DNA of 64,000 bases from Ferruginibacter paludis (GTDB lineage Bacteria > Bacteroidota > Bacteroidia > Chitinophagales > Chitinophagaceae): assembly GCF_030409685.1 (NCBI RefSeq), contig NZ_JAUFQJ010000004.1:434001-498000 (forward strand), read 5' to 3'. Made by a program: the position numbers and the translations under genes. The notes below the pieces were generated by a model. It searched no databases, had not been told where the DNA came from, and saw nothing but the letters and a program-made list of their open reading frames with translations. Below, one piece after another: positions 25,071-34,458 of the stretch (position 1 is its first letter; every line of letters begins with the position of its first letter).

Positions 25071-27839
25071 ATGAGAATACTGACATCTATACTAATTATC
25101 ATCGCCGCAACCGGGGTTGTAGCCGGTCAATGCCCTGACAAAAACTTCCTTTGGCGCCGAATTGTAATTTTAAAAGATTCGACAAATATTGACCCTAAAA
25201 AGCAGCTGGATGAATTACTGGGCTATTCAACTAAATTAAATCAATGCGGGAGTATTATTGATTCAGGGTATGTTTTACTATTGCACCGCATTGGCTGGCT
25301 GCATGCTACTCAAAAAGACTATTTTTCCGCAATTCTCTCTACACAAAATGCAATTAAGCTTATATCCGGCAATATTGCGAACGAAGCCATCAATCCCCGG
25401 CAAATAATTAAGAGTTATTGGAACCTGCATATCTTTTATGATTCTTTAAAACTGGAGTCAAAAAAAATGGCCGCTATTGATAGTTGCATTGCAAATGCAA
25501 TTAAACTTAATGGAGAATTCGATATTGCGCTCAATGCGCTTACTATAAAGGTTCGTCAGCTGTTTAACAATGGAGACTATTACAGTTGTATCTATTTTAC
25601 AGATCTTGGTGAAAGTATAATAGCCAAAAATAAAAAGACCGTTATCTATGCAGAATATTTTGAGTCAAGAGCTTTTACGTGGAAAATCAACTCCCTTATT
25701 TTTTTAAACAAATACGATGATGCCGAAGAATTAGTAAACAGAAAAATTGAGGTATATGAAAGACAAAAGAATACAGCAATGTTAGCGACTTTATATGGAT
25801 TAGTGGGGCAGATAAAAAGACATAAAGGAGATTTTGAAAAAGCAATCTATTTTTTTAGAAAGTCATTCGAATTTAATAAAAAAAACAACTATAGTCAAGG
25901 TTGCGCAGAAGCTCTAAATAATATAGGATTCGCTTATTATACTGATTTACATCTTAACACAAAAGCTATCACTTACCATTTCAAAGCTCTCAGCTATGCA
26001 GATGCAAATGAATCTCTGAATATTTTTGACAACATCGCTAATATCTATACCCACACTGGACGATATGATTCCGGTTTTTTTTACTTTCAAAAAGCTTTTG
26101 ATCAATTGCGGCCAGGCTTCAATGAAGCCGACCTGTTAAAAAAAGAAAATGCTGAACTGGCTGGAACCATCACCGAGTATATCACCGGCATGGTGTTGGA
26201 CAAAGCCTCCGCCTGCCTGCTCAAATATAAAACAACCGGTGATAAAAAATTCCTTGCAGAAGCTATCCGCATTTATGATATTACCGATCAATATTTTGAA
26301 CAACTAAAAGCAACACAATCCGAAGTTCAGTCCAGGCTATTTTGGAGAACAAATAACCGAAGATTGTACGAACAAGCGATAGAAGCATGCTATGCCAGCA
26401 GTAATTCTGAAAAAGCATTTCATTTTTTTGAAAAAAGCAGGAGTGTTTTATTAAACGACCAGCTAAGGCAACAATACCAGATGAGCGACCGTGACATATC
26501 CAGGCAGGCACAATTAAAAAAGAACATATTGGATATTGAAAATGACTTGCAAAAACTTCAGGCAATACACCGGCAATCAGCTGAATTACAGCAACAATTA
26601 TATGCCAATAAACAAGAGCTGAATTTATTGAATAAGCAAAGTGAAGCCATACTCCCTTCTTTTGATAAAAAAAATTTTGACACTGCGGCTCCCACTCTTG
26701 GCCAGGTAAGAAACAAAATCCTTACCAGCAATAAAATATTACTCGAAATTTTTGCAGGCGATAGCAACGTTTATATAATGGCAGCAGATTTTCAAAAAAT
26801 ATATTTAGTGCAACTAGATAAACAATTGTACGATAGCCTTACCAGTTTATACATTAAATTAATCTCTGGATCGCATTCATTGAATAACAATTTCACTCTT
26901 TTCACTACTATATCTAATGAACTCTATAAACTCATTTTTAAAAACTTGTTGTTGTCCACAGCAGAAAGTCTTATTATTTCACCAGACGGAAAAAGTTTTC
27001 CATTTGAGGCATTGGTTACCGGTTTTAAAAACGGACAACCAGATTATTTGCTGCATCGCTACGCAACAAGTTATACTTATTCAGCAAAGTATTTGATGAA
27101 CGACTATTTACCGAATACTGAAAACAGTTATACGGTTTTAGGCATGGCACCTATAACATACAAAGCAGACACTGGTTTAAATGAATTGAACGGCAGCGAT
27201 ATTTCGCTTCAAAAAATAAAAGAACTGTTTCCAAATACAACAAACCTCCTCTTTGAAAAAGCAAGCAAGAAAAATTTCTTTGAACAGTTTCCAAGCTATA
27301 CAATTATCCAATTATACACCCACGCATCAGATAGTAGTTCAGGCAATGATCCGATTATTTACTTTGCCGATTCTTCTATGTTGTTGTCGGAACTGATTAC
27401 AGACCGAAAACCTATTACGCAGCTAGTTGTGCTATCCGCCTGCGAAACGGCCAATGGAAAACTGTATGAAGGCGAAGGCATATTTAGTTTTAACCGCGGT
27501 TTTGCGGCGCTTGGTATACCGGCCGCAGTCAGCACTTTATGGTCAGTTGAAAACGAATCGACTTATAAAATCACCGAATTATTTTATAAATATTTAGCAC
27601 AGGAACTGCCAACAGATATCGCGTTACAAAAAGCAAAACTGGAATTTATCAGCACCAGTACATCAAAAGAAAAAACACTGCCATATTACTGGGCCGGACC
27701 AATATTAACAGGCAAAGTGGATACGATTATCATTAAAAAAACCACACCGTGGAAAACAATTTTAATCGCAGGTATTGCGCTGCTGGCGGGCGCATTTACA
27801 ACAAAAAAATACTTGTTAAATAAGAGGAACCGGGGATAG
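25071..27839 (+). CDS. exported TPR-CHAT caspase-like protease, membrane anchored
   Basis: A 922-residue protein with an N-terminal signal peptide (ILTSILIIIAATGVVAGQ), TPR helices from about residue 170 to 330, a long coiled-coil region near 430-540, and a C-terminal CHAT protease domain. The catalytic dyad is His751 in IQLYTHAS and Cys791 in VVLSACETANG. A last hydrophobic helix (about 897-915, ILIAGIALLAGAFTT) with a basic tail anchors it in the membrane, so the TPR and CHAT parts face the periplasm. The frame extends 6 codons upstream into the protease gene, but the ATG at 25071 right after the stop codon fits best. No CRISPR genes are near, so it is not a type III-E Craspase component. 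Confidence 0.85.
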   Translation: MRILTSILIIIAATGVVAGQCPDKNFLWRRIVILKDSTNIDPKKQLDELLGYSTKLNQCGSIIDSGYVLLLHRIGWLHATQKDYFSAILSTQNAIKLISGNIANEAINPRQIIKSYWNLHIFYDSLKLESKKMAAIDSCIANAIKLNGEFDIALNALTIKVRQLFNNGDYYSCIYFTDLGESIIAKNKKTVIYAEYFESRAFTWKINSLIFLNKYDDAEELVNRKIEVYERQKNTAMLATLYGLVGQIKRHKGDFEKAIYFFRKSFEFNKKNNYSQGCAEALNNIGFAYYTDLHLNTKAITYHFKALSYADANESLNIFDNIANIYTHTGRYDSGFFYFQKAFDQLRPGFNEADLLKKENAELAGTITEYITGMVLDKASACLLKYKTTGDKKFLAEAIRIYDITDQYFEQLKATQSEVQSRLFWRTNNRRLYEQAIEACYASSNSEKAFHFFEKSRSVLLNDQLRQQYQMSDRDISRQAQLKKNILDIENDLQKLQAIHRQSAELQQQLYANKQELNLLNKQSEAILPSFDKKNFDTAAPTLGQVRNKILTSNKILLEIFAGDSNVYIMAADFQKIYLVQLDKQLYDSLTSLYIKLISGSHSLNNNFTLFTTISNELYKLIFKNLLLSTAESLIISPDGKSFPFEALVTGFKNGQPDYLLHRYATSYTYSAKYLMNDYLPNTENSYTVLGMAPITYKADTGLNELNGSDISLQKIKELFPNTTNLLFEKASKKNFFEQFPSYTIIQLYTHASDSSSGNDPIIYFADSSMLLSELITDRKPITQLVVLSACETANGKLYEGEGIFSFNRGFAALGIPAAVSTLWSVENESTYKITELFYKYLAQELPTDIALQKAKLEFISTSTSKEKTLPYYWAGPILTGKVDTIIIKKTTPWKTILIAGIALLAGAFTTKKYLLNKRNRG

Positions 27840-27865
27840 CCCAATAAAAGCAGCCAGCATGATCA

Positions 27866-28843
27866 CTAATAGTTAACACCTGCCTGCTGCAATACTTCAT
27901 CCATTATTTTACTGATGAGCAATGTTAACTGGTGTGGCACTTTAGGACTTTGAAGCAGCCCGTTATCCAGGCAATACATCACTTCTTTTATTTCATGTTC
28001 AAAGCCATTGCTTTGATGCGGCATATCAAAATCCTGCTGCGTTCCATCATTTAAATGCACCGTAATAGCAGTGGCCTTAAACCAGGGATTGTGAATTTGA
28101 ATGCGGCCCTTTGTTCCGATGATCGTTGCTTCTATGGGCGTATTAAAGTCAATTGTGGAAAGCAAATGCGCTGACTCACCAGCGGGATATTGCAACAGAA
28201 TACTGGCATAGGTATCCACACCGGTTTCCGCCAGTTTGAAAACCGATTTAATAACAGAAGGCTCACCGAAAATAAGTGCTGCAAGAAAGATGGGATAAAT
28301 ACCAATGTCCATTACTGAACCACCACCCAGGGCCTTGTCGAATAACCTGCTTGCGGGATCAAACGCCGCGAAAAAACCAAAGTCTGCCTGGAGGTATTGC
28401 GGTTCACCGATGACGCCTTCTTTGATCAAGGACAAAGTTTTTTCTATAAAAGGCATACAACGGGTCCACACACCTTCCATTAAAAACAAATTGCTTTTGG
28501 TTGCAGCAGCAATCATTTCGGCAGTTTGTTTTGGTGAAAGCGACATCGGTTTTTCGCAAAGCACCGGTTTATTATGTTGCAAACACAGCATAGTTTGATT
28601 GTAATGAAACGCGTGCGGTGTTGCGATATAAATGATGTCCACATTTGCATCCTTTACCAATGCATTGTAATCAGTAAACACAACTGAAGCATTGAATTTC
28701 GCCGCATATGCATCGGCCTTTCCGGCATCCCGGGACGCCACAGCGTACACTTCCGAACCTCCTGTTTCACTCAAAGCGGTGCAAAATTTTTCAGCAATTC
28801 TGCCTGCACCTAAAATACCCCATCGGTAATTTCTTTTTATCAT
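27866..28843 (-). CDS. Gfo/Idh/MocA-family oxidoreductase
   Basis: A 325-residue NAD(P)-dependent sugar or inositol dehydrogenase. The N-terminal Rossmann fold starts YRWGILGAGRIAEKF, followed by the family motif PVLCEKPMSL near residue 96 with the conserved Lys, and GGSVMDIGIYPIFLAAL near 180. The C-terminal half is the alpha/beta substrate domain. There is no signal peptide, so it is cytoplasmic. The open frame extends to 28903, but the ATG at 28843 is the natural start. The overlapping gene upstream (29361) leaves a 29-nt spacer. Confidence 0.85.
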   Translation of the reverse strand: MIKRNYRWGILGAGRIAEKFCTALSETGGSEVYAVASRDAGKADAYAAKFNASVVFTDYNALVKDANVDIIYIATPHAFHYNQTMLCLQHNKPVLCEKPMSLSPKQTAEMIAAATKSNLFLMEGVWTRCMPFIEKTLSLIKEGVIGEPQYLQADFGFFAAFDPASRLFDKALGGGSVMDIGIYPIFLAALIFGEPSVIKSVFKLAETGVDTYASILLQYPAGESAHLLSTIDFNTPIEATIIGTKGRIQIHNPWFKATAITVHLNDGTQQDFDMPHQSNGFEHEIKEVMYCLDNGLLQSPKVPHQLTLLISKIMDEVLQQAGVNY

Positions 28844-28872
28844 AAATTTTGTATCAAAGTTGCTATTAAAAT

Positions 28873-29361
28873 TTATAAACCTCTCAGCATCCATTTGCTG
28901 CACCCAAAGTGAACGCTGTTTCCCAACGGTCCGTCCAAATAATGGAAGCCGAATTTTTCGTACACTTTAATGGCCTGTTGCAACTCGGGCATTGTTTCAA
29001 GGTACATCTTTCTATACCCAAAGTCCCGGGCTGCATCAATACTCTTATCAATGATCATTTTACCAACACCTTTTCCGCGGGCAAATGGCAGCAGGTACAT
29101 TTTTACCAGTTCGCAGGTGTCCTCCGGCAAACCCTTTGTTGGATACACTCCCCCACCGCCGGCGATTACTCCGTCGATGGATGCAATATAATACACGGAT
29201 AAAGGCTGCTGAAACAACTCAAATAAATGATCGGTTTCCTCATCGTAATAAACAGTTCCCGGATGATTGGCACCAAATTCCTTCAGCGTGCTCCTGATGA
29301 TTGCAGCGATGGCTGCATTGTCATTTTTTTCAATTTTTCTGATCTGTATATCCTGTTGCAT
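28873..29361 (-). CDS. GNAT-family N-acetyltransferase
   Basis: A 162-residue acetyltransferase of the GNAT fold. The acetyl-CoA pyrophosphate-binding motif is LLPFARGKGVGKMIIDKSID (Q/RxxGxG/A type) near residue 93, preceded by IAGGGGVYP and followed by MYLETMPELQQAIKVYEKFGFHYLDGP. The acceptor is unknown. The frame extends two codons to a GTG; the ATG at 29361 is preferred. It is on the same strand as the Gfo/Idh gene with 29 nt between. Confidence 0.85.
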   Translation of the reverse strand: MQQDIQIRKIEKNDNAAIAAIIRSTLKEFGANHPGTVYYDEETDHLFELFQQPLSVYYIASIDGVIAGGGGVYPTKGLPEDTCELVKMYLLPFARGKGVGKMIIDKSIDAARDFGYRKMYLETMPELQQAIKVYEKFGFHYLDGPLGNSVHFGCSKWMLRGL

Positions 29362-29613
29362 AAACACTCCTCGTGTAAAAATTAAAAATGTTGATCTTAT
29401 GTTTCAAATAAAGTTTCCTTTTAAAATATTGGTAAATATAGAACAACTGAAAAAAATCATTGCTGCTAATTTATACAATGATACAATTGGTTTTACGGTT
29501 AAAACCCTGCAGGCAGGGAATTGAAGAAAAGCTGATTAAGATCAATCTTTTACCTGATTAAACTATGCAGAAAATATTTTAAAAGTGAATATTTTGACAG
29601 TTCAAATTAAGTC

Positions 29614-30384
29614 ATGGTATTGCCAGCAGAGATCCGCTCTTTTTTATCCGAGGCAGGTGAGCTTTCCAGGTTCACCGGCCGCTTCTTCAGCCAGGCATTC
29701 AGACCCCGCTACGAGTTGTACGAGTTTACCAGGCAGTGTTATTTAATCGGCTATAGTTCGCTTCCCCTGATTGGCTTAACCTCTTTTATTATGGGGCTGG
29801 TGCTTACCATGCAACTCCGTCCGTCAATGGTAGACTATGGTGTGGAATCAGAACTACCTTCCATCGTAGGCATTGCCATCGTCCGGGAGATAGGCCCGGT
29901 TATCAGCGCCTTAATATTTGCAGGAAAAATCGGCAGCAGTATCGGGGCAGAGCTGGGTTCTATGAAAGTAACAGAACAAATTGATGCCATGGAAGTGAGT
30001 GGTACCAACCCTTTTAAATACCTGGTGGTAACAAGGGTTTTTGCGGCAACCCTAATGCTGCCCGTATTGATTATCCTGGGCGATACCATTTCATTATACG
30101 GCTCCTTTCTCGGCGTAAACATCCGTGGTACTACCAGTTCGCACTTGTTCTGGACACAGGTGATAGACAGCCTTGCCTTTAGTGATGTACTACCCGCATT
30201 TATAAAAACTTACTTTTTTGGTTTTGCTGTTGGCATCATCGGCTGTTATAAAGGCTACAACAGCAGCAAGGGAACAGAAGGGGTAGGAAGATCAGCCAAC
30301 TCTGCAGTGGTGGTAGCATCGGTAATGGTTTTTGTGATTGATTTATTGGCCGTACAAATAACAGACCTGCTGGGTCTTAATTAA
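29614..30384 (+). CDS. mlaE: MlaE-type ABC transporter permease
   Basis: A 256-residue inner-membrane permease of the MlaE/Ttg2B family, with the signature IGLTSFIMGLVLTMQL, REIGPVISALIFAGKIGSSIGAELGSMKV, and the C-terminal SANSAVVVASVMVFVIDLLAVQ. It forms the membrane part of an Mla-like system that moves phospholipids between membranes. The ATPase begins 2 nt downstream and the MCE protein follows, so this is one operon. No MlaC, MlaB or MlaA is next to it. Confidence 0.9.
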   Translation: MVLPAEIRSFLSEAGELSRFTGRFFSQAFRPRYELYEFTRQCYLIGYSSLPLIGLTSFIMGLVLTMQLRPSMVDYGVESELPSIVGIAIVREIGPVISALIFAGKIGSSIGAELGSMKVTEQIDAMEVSGTNPFKYLVVTRVFAATLMLPVLIILGDTISLYGSFLGVNIRGTTSSHLFWTQVIDSLAFSDVLPAFIKTYFFGFAVGIIGCYKGYNSSKGTEGVGRSANSAVVVASVMVFVIDLLAVQITDLLGLN

Positions 30385-30385
30385 A

Positions 30386-31165
30386 ATGCCTGAAGAAGCA
30401 ACGATAGTGCAATCAGATCAATTGATTTCAGCAGATGCTGCAAATGCTGTAAGCATTCTGCACCTGTATAAATCTTTTGGAAACAACCATGTGCTGATTG
30501 ATTTTAACCTGGCAATTAAAAAGGGCGAAAGTGTGGTGGTGCTGGGCAAATCCGGTTCAGGCAAATCAGTACTGATAAAATGTATCATCGGCCTGCTGAA
30601 GCCGGATAAAGGCACCATTGCAGTATTTGGAAAAAATGTGTCGGAAATAAAAGAAGAAGAACTGGACAAACTACGTGCAAAAGTTGGTTTTCTTTTTCAA
30701 AGCAACGCCCTCTACGATTCAATGACTGTGAGGGAAAATTTGGAATTTCCATTGCGCCGCCACTGGATAAAGGTATCGCAGGCGGAAGTAAATAAAATGG
30801 TTTTGGAGGCACTGGATGATGTTGGTCTCGCACATACTGTAGATATGATGCCGGTTGAATTATCCGGCGGTATGCGGAAAAGAATTGCACTGGCAAGAAC
30901 CCTTATATTAAAGCCGGAAATTATTTTGTACGACGAACCAACCACAGGCCTGGACCCGATAACAGGCAAAGAAATTATTGATTTGATGAATGATATCCAG
31001 GAGAAATACAACACTACTTCCCTCATCATTTCGCACGATATGAATTGTGTTCGGATGACCAGTGACCGGGTGGTAATTTTAGTAGAAGGTAAATGTTATG
31101 CGAATGATACCTGGGATCGGCTGCAACAAAACAAGGATCCTAAAGTGAAACAATTTTTTGAATAA
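30386..31165 (+). CDS. mlaF: MlaF-type ABC transporter ATPase
   Basis: A 259-residue ABC ATPase with Walker A LGKSGSGKSVLIK near residue 55, the Q-loop FLFQSNALYDSMTV, signature LSGGMRKRIALAR and Walker B ILYDEPTTGLDP. The SGGM and C-terminal LVEGKCYANDTWDRL pattern is that of MlaF/Ttg2A-type ATPases. It powers the neighbouring permease. Confidence 0.92.
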   Translation: MPEEATIVQSDQLISADAANAVSILHLYKSFGNNHVLIDFNLAIKKGESVVVLGKSGSGKSVLIKCIIGLLKPDKGTIAVFGKNVSEIKEEELDKLRAKVGFLFQSNALYDSMTVRENLEFPLRRHWIKVSQAEVNKMVLEALDDVGLAHTVDMMPVELSGGMRKRIALARTLILKPEIILYDEPTTGLDPITGKEIIDLMNDIQEKYNTTSLIISHDMNCVRMTSDRVVILVEGKCYANDTWDRLQQNKDPKVKQFFE

Positions 31166-31169
31166 CGAT

Positions 31170-32177
31170 ATGCCACGAAAAAAAATAAATACAATCAAAC
31201 TGGGCGCATTTGTGCTGACAGGTTTGCTGGCCCTGGTACTGCTGTTGTACATGATTGGCAAGAATCAGAATTTGTTTGGGTCTACCTATGTTTTAAAAGC
31301 CAGGTTCGAAAATATCCAGGGACTGGTTGCCGGCAATAATGTGCGTTATGCGGGCATACAAACAGGCACGGTAAAAGTTATCAATATTGTTGATGACACC
31401 ACCATTGAAATAGTTATGCTCATTGAAAAGCGGATGCTGAAAATCATCCGGAAAAATGCGGTAGTATCCATCGGCACGGATGGGTTTGTGGGCAACAAAG
31501 TTGTCAACATCAGTCCTGCCCGGCAACGGTCGGATATTGCGCAGGAAGGAGATATTCTATTATCTAAAAAATCAGTCGCGACCGATGATATGCTGCAGCT
31601 GCTTTCAAAAACAAACACGGATATTTCTGTAATTGCTGCCGAATTAAAAACAACCGTGCAACGCATCAACCAAAGCGATGCTTTATGGAGTTTGCTGAAT
31701 GATAAATCCATTCCGCAGAATATCAGGCTTGCTGTTGCCAATATTCGTTCGGCCACCGACAAAGCCAACAACACAGTCGCCAGCTTTCAAGCTGTAGCAT
31801 CGGATATACAGCAAGGAAAAGGATCGGTAGGAACGCTTTTAAAAGATACCGTTTTTGCCGCCAACCTGAACGAGGCGATCTTAAAAATAAAATCTGTTGG
31901 CGGCCAGGCCGACTCATTGCTGTACGAAATAAGTACCATGGTAGCTGGAATAAAAGAGGATAAGGACAATGGCAATGGCACACTGCATGCACTTTTTAAA
32001 GATTCCGGCATTGTGATAAAATTAAATGCCAGCCTGGACAATATACAAAGAGGCACGGATGGTTTTAACCAGAATATGGAAGCGCTGAAACACAATTTTC
32101 TTTTCCGCGGCTTTTTTAAAAAGCAAGCCAAACAGCAGGAAAAAGAAAACAAGTTAAAGAACACCGCAAGTCAATGA
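31170..32177 (+). CDS. mlaD: MCE-domain lipid-binding protein (MlaD-like)
   Basis: A 335-residue inner-membrane anchored protein: one helix at residues about 11-30 (LGAFVLTGLLALVLLLYMIG), then the MCE beta-barrel domain (NIQGLVAGNNVRYAGIQTGTV, ISIGTDGFVGNKVVNI), then a long helical tail typical of MlaD-like hexamers. The ATG at 31170 is 4 nt past the MlaF stop; the frame reaches back to a TTG overlapping it. The tail is longer than in E. coli MlaD. It should bind lipid for transport through the periplasm. Confidence 0.85.
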   Translation: MPRKKINTIKLGAFVLTGLLALVLLLYMIGKNQNLFGSTYVLKARFENIQGLVAGNNVRYAGIQTGTVKVINIVDDTTIEIVMLIEKRMLKIIRKNAVVSIGTDGFVGNKVVNISPARQRSDIAQEGDILLSKKSVATDDMLQLLSKTNTDISVIAAELKTTVQRINQSDALWSLLNDKSIPQNIRLAVANIRSATDKANNTVASFQAVASDIQQGKGSVGTLLKDTVFAANLNEAILKIKSVGGQADSLLYEISTMVAGIKEDKDNGNGTLHALFKDSGIVIKLNASLDNIQRGTDGFNQNMEALKHNFLFRGFFKKQAKQQEKENKLKNTASQ

Positions 32178-32309
32178 TTGCAGCGACCTGATTTTTTATC
32201 ACTTCATTTTTATCAGCCGATTTTTATAACTAAAGTCAATGCCGCCGATGATTTCAGTCAGCATAACTGTATGCATGATGCCTTACATTAGTCTCCATAA
32301 AAGCATGCA

Positions 32310-33050
32310 ATGAAGTTTGTACTAATCGCAATGGCCTTTTTATTTCCGCAGTTGTTACTATCGCAGGATGCCAGAGAAATTGTAAGAAAGGCAGATGAAA
32401 AAATGCGGGGTAATACCATGCAGGCCGAAATGATCATCAGAACCATCCGCCCCACCTGGAGCCGGGAGATGCAATGCAAAACCTGGATGAAGGGAAATAA
32501 CCTGGCAATGATCTTGCTGCTATCGCCGGCAAAAGATAAAGGCATCGCCTTCTTAAAAAGAAAAAAAGAAGTATGGAACTGGATGCCTTCACTGGAAAGA
32601 ACCATTAAGCTGCCACCCTCAATGATGAGCCAAAGCTGGATGGGTACTGACTTTACCAATGATGACCTGGTAAAGGAATCTTCTGTAGTGGAAGACTATA
32701 CACATACCATTATTGGTGATAGCAGTATTGACAGCCGTTCCTGCTATATCATCCAGATGATACCCAAACCACAGGCCGCAGTGGTGTGGAGTAAAGTAAT
32801 TATCTGCATTGATAAAAAAGATTTCCTGGAGTTGCACAGCCGCTTTTACGACGACGAGGGCAAACTGATTAACACCATGAACAGCTACGATATAAAAATG
32901 ATGCACGACCGGCTGATCCCCACCAGGTTTGAAATGATACCGGCTGACAAGAAGGGTCAAAAAACAGAAATGATCTATAAAAATATTCAGTACAATAATC
33001 CCATTGACGATAATTTTTTCAGTACAGATAAAATGAAAACCATCAATTAA
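32310..33050 (+). CDS. LolA-like outer-membrane lipoprotein-sorting protein
   Basis: A 246-residue periplasmic protein with a signal peptide ending FPQLLLSQ. The mature sequence has the LolA/LolB-like antiparallel strand pattern (EIVRKADEKMRGNTMQAEMIIRT..., EVWNWMPSLERTIKLPP) of the outer-membrane lipoprotein-sorting family. It is followed 2 nt later by an FtsX-type permease, and then a second permease, an ATPase and a barrel. It probably acts as a carrier of a hydrophobic ligand for that ABC system; the cargo is unknown. Confidence 0.78.
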   Translation: MKFVLIAMAFLFPQLLLSQDAREIVRKADEKMRGNTMQAEMIIRTIRPTWSREMQCKTWMKGNNLAMILLLSPAKDKGIAFLKRKKEVWNWMPSLERTIKLPPSMMSQSWMGTDFTNDDLVKESSVVEDYTHTIIGDSSIDSRSCYIIQMIPKPQAAVVWSKVIICIDKKDFLELHSRFYDDEGKLINTMNSYDIKMMHDRLIPTRFEMIPADKKGQKTEMIYKNIQYNNPIDDNFFSTDKMKTIN

Positions 33051-33052
33051 TT

Positions 33053-34270
33053 ATGTGGCTGCTGCAATTGGCATGGAAAAACATGTGGCGAAACCGCTAC
33101 CGCACCCTCATCACGATGGCCGCTATTTTTTTTGCTGTTATTTTATCTGTCATTGCCAGCAGTTTAAAAGAAGGCATTTTTAATAACCTGGTAAAAAATG
33201 TGGTGAGTTTTTATACCGGCTATGCGCAGGTACACAAACGGGGCTATTGGAACGAACAAATACTCGACAACAGTTTTGAAACTGCTCCTGCAACAGAACA
33301 AAAAATTTTGCGGCAGAAAAATGTTGCCGGCATCACTCCCCGCCTGGAATCATTCGCACTGGTTTCGTCCGGCGATGTTACCAAAGGAAGCCTTGTAGCA
33401 GGCATTGACGTTGAAAAGGAAACTGCCATCACCGGGTTAAAAGACAAGCTGGTACAAGGTATTTATTTAAAAAGCACTGATACCGCTATACTGCTGGCCC
33501 AGGGACTTGCAGAACGGCTGAAATTAAAAGTTGCAGATACGGCCGTACTGATTGGCCAGGGGTATCACGGAGCCACTGCCGCTGGTAAATATGTTGTAAA
33601 GGGCATTGTAAAATTTGGTTCGCCGGAGCTGAATGATAAAGCGCTGTTTATGCCGCTGGCTGCCGCACAGGACTTTTACAGTGCCTATGGTATGGTAACT
33701 TCCTATGTGCTTTCGTTTAACAATACAGCTGCGGCAGAGGCTTCAGTTATAGCCATGCGATCATCGATGGACAGCAGCTATGAAGTGATGAGCTGGGGCG
33801 ATATGATCCCGGATATTAAACAGCATATTACTGCAGACAGCAATAACATGAAGTATGTACAGGGCATTTTATACATGCTGATTTGCTTTGGCATTTTCGG
33901 CACGCTGCTGATGATGATGGTAGAAAGAAAATTTGAAATAGGCATGCTGGTAGCCATTGGTATGAAGAAAATAAAACTCATGGTGCTGCTGACTGTTGAA
34001 TCTATACTAACCGTATTTGCCGGCTGTATCATCGGCCTGCTGGTCAGCATTCCGGTTATATACTATTTAAACAGGCATCCGTTGCGGATTGGTGGCGAAA
34101 CGGCCAAAGCATATGAACGCTTTGGGTTTGAGGCCATTTTCCCCACTTCAACCGATGCTGCCATTTTCATCAACCAGGGATTGGTAGTGATTGCAATGGG
34201 GTTGCTTATTTCGCTTTACCCGGTGTATAAAGTAATCCGGCTGAACCCAGTTGCCGCAATGAAAAAATAA
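33053..34270 (+). CDS. FtsX/LolC-type ABC permease
   Basis: A 405-residue permease with the MacB/LolCE arrangement: one N-terminal helix (TLITMAAIFFAVILSVIASSL), a large periplasmic domain of about residues 45-265, then three helices (QGILYMLICFGIFGTLLMMMV, VESILTVFAGCIIGLLVSIPV, INQGLVVIAMGLLISLYPVYKV) ending in the typical VIRLNPVAAMKK. It pairs with the second permease at 34459. Two nt separate it from the LolA-like gene. Confidence 0.87.
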   Translation: MWLLQLAWKNMWRNRYRTLITMAAIFFAVILSVIASSLKEGIFNNLVKNVVSFYTGYAQVHKRGYWNEQILDNSFETAPATEQKILRQKNVAGITPRLESFALVSSGDVTKGSLVAGIDVEKETAITGLKDKLVQGIYLKSTDTAILLAQGLAERLKLKVADTAVLIGQGYHGATAAGKYVVKGIVKFGSPELNDKALFMPLAAAQDFYSAYGMVTSYVLSFNNTAAAEASVIAMRSSMDSSYEVMSWGDMIPDIKQHITADSNNMKYVQGILYMLICFGIFGTLLMMMVERKFEIGMLVAIGMKKIKLMVLLTVESILTVFAGCIIGLLVSIPVIYYLNRHPLRIGGETAKAYERFGFEAIFPTSTDAAIFINQGLVVIAMGLLISLYPVYKVIRLNPVAAMKK

Positions 34271-34311
34271 AAAAATGATGTAACCGGTTGTTGTATTGCT
34301 ATTAAACACTT

Positions 34312-34404
34312 GTCGCACTCTTGTACAGCAGGTTCTTATTGAGCTTTCCCCCCGGGGCACAAAGCGCAAAAAGTACAAGTGAGCCGATAGCTATCAGCTG
34401 ACAC
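34312..34404. repeat. inverted pair of the repeat family between two permease genes
   Basis: GTCGCACTCTTGTACA at 34312-34327 is the reverse complement of the family core. At 34373 the core half GTACAAG recurs in the opposite direction, followed by a variant palindrome at 34382-34399 (AGCCGATAGCTATCAGCT). The pair fills most of the 188-nt gap between the two FtsX-type genes, which otherwise would be a tight operon. Confidence 0.6.
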
Positions 34405-34458
34405 AACGATGATCATCAGCATTATAAATACCGGTTAAAAAAAATAAAAAATAACAAA

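Noticed and set aside
25071..27839. TPR-CHAT protein as part of a type III-E CRISPR (Craspase) system
   Set aside because: No cas gene and no repeat-spacer array is present in the window; the signal peptide and membrane anchor also do not fit.
29399..29524. 41-codon frame between the GNAT gene and mlaE
   Set aside because: Short, no recognisable feature, and in a spacer that should hold the mlaE promoter.
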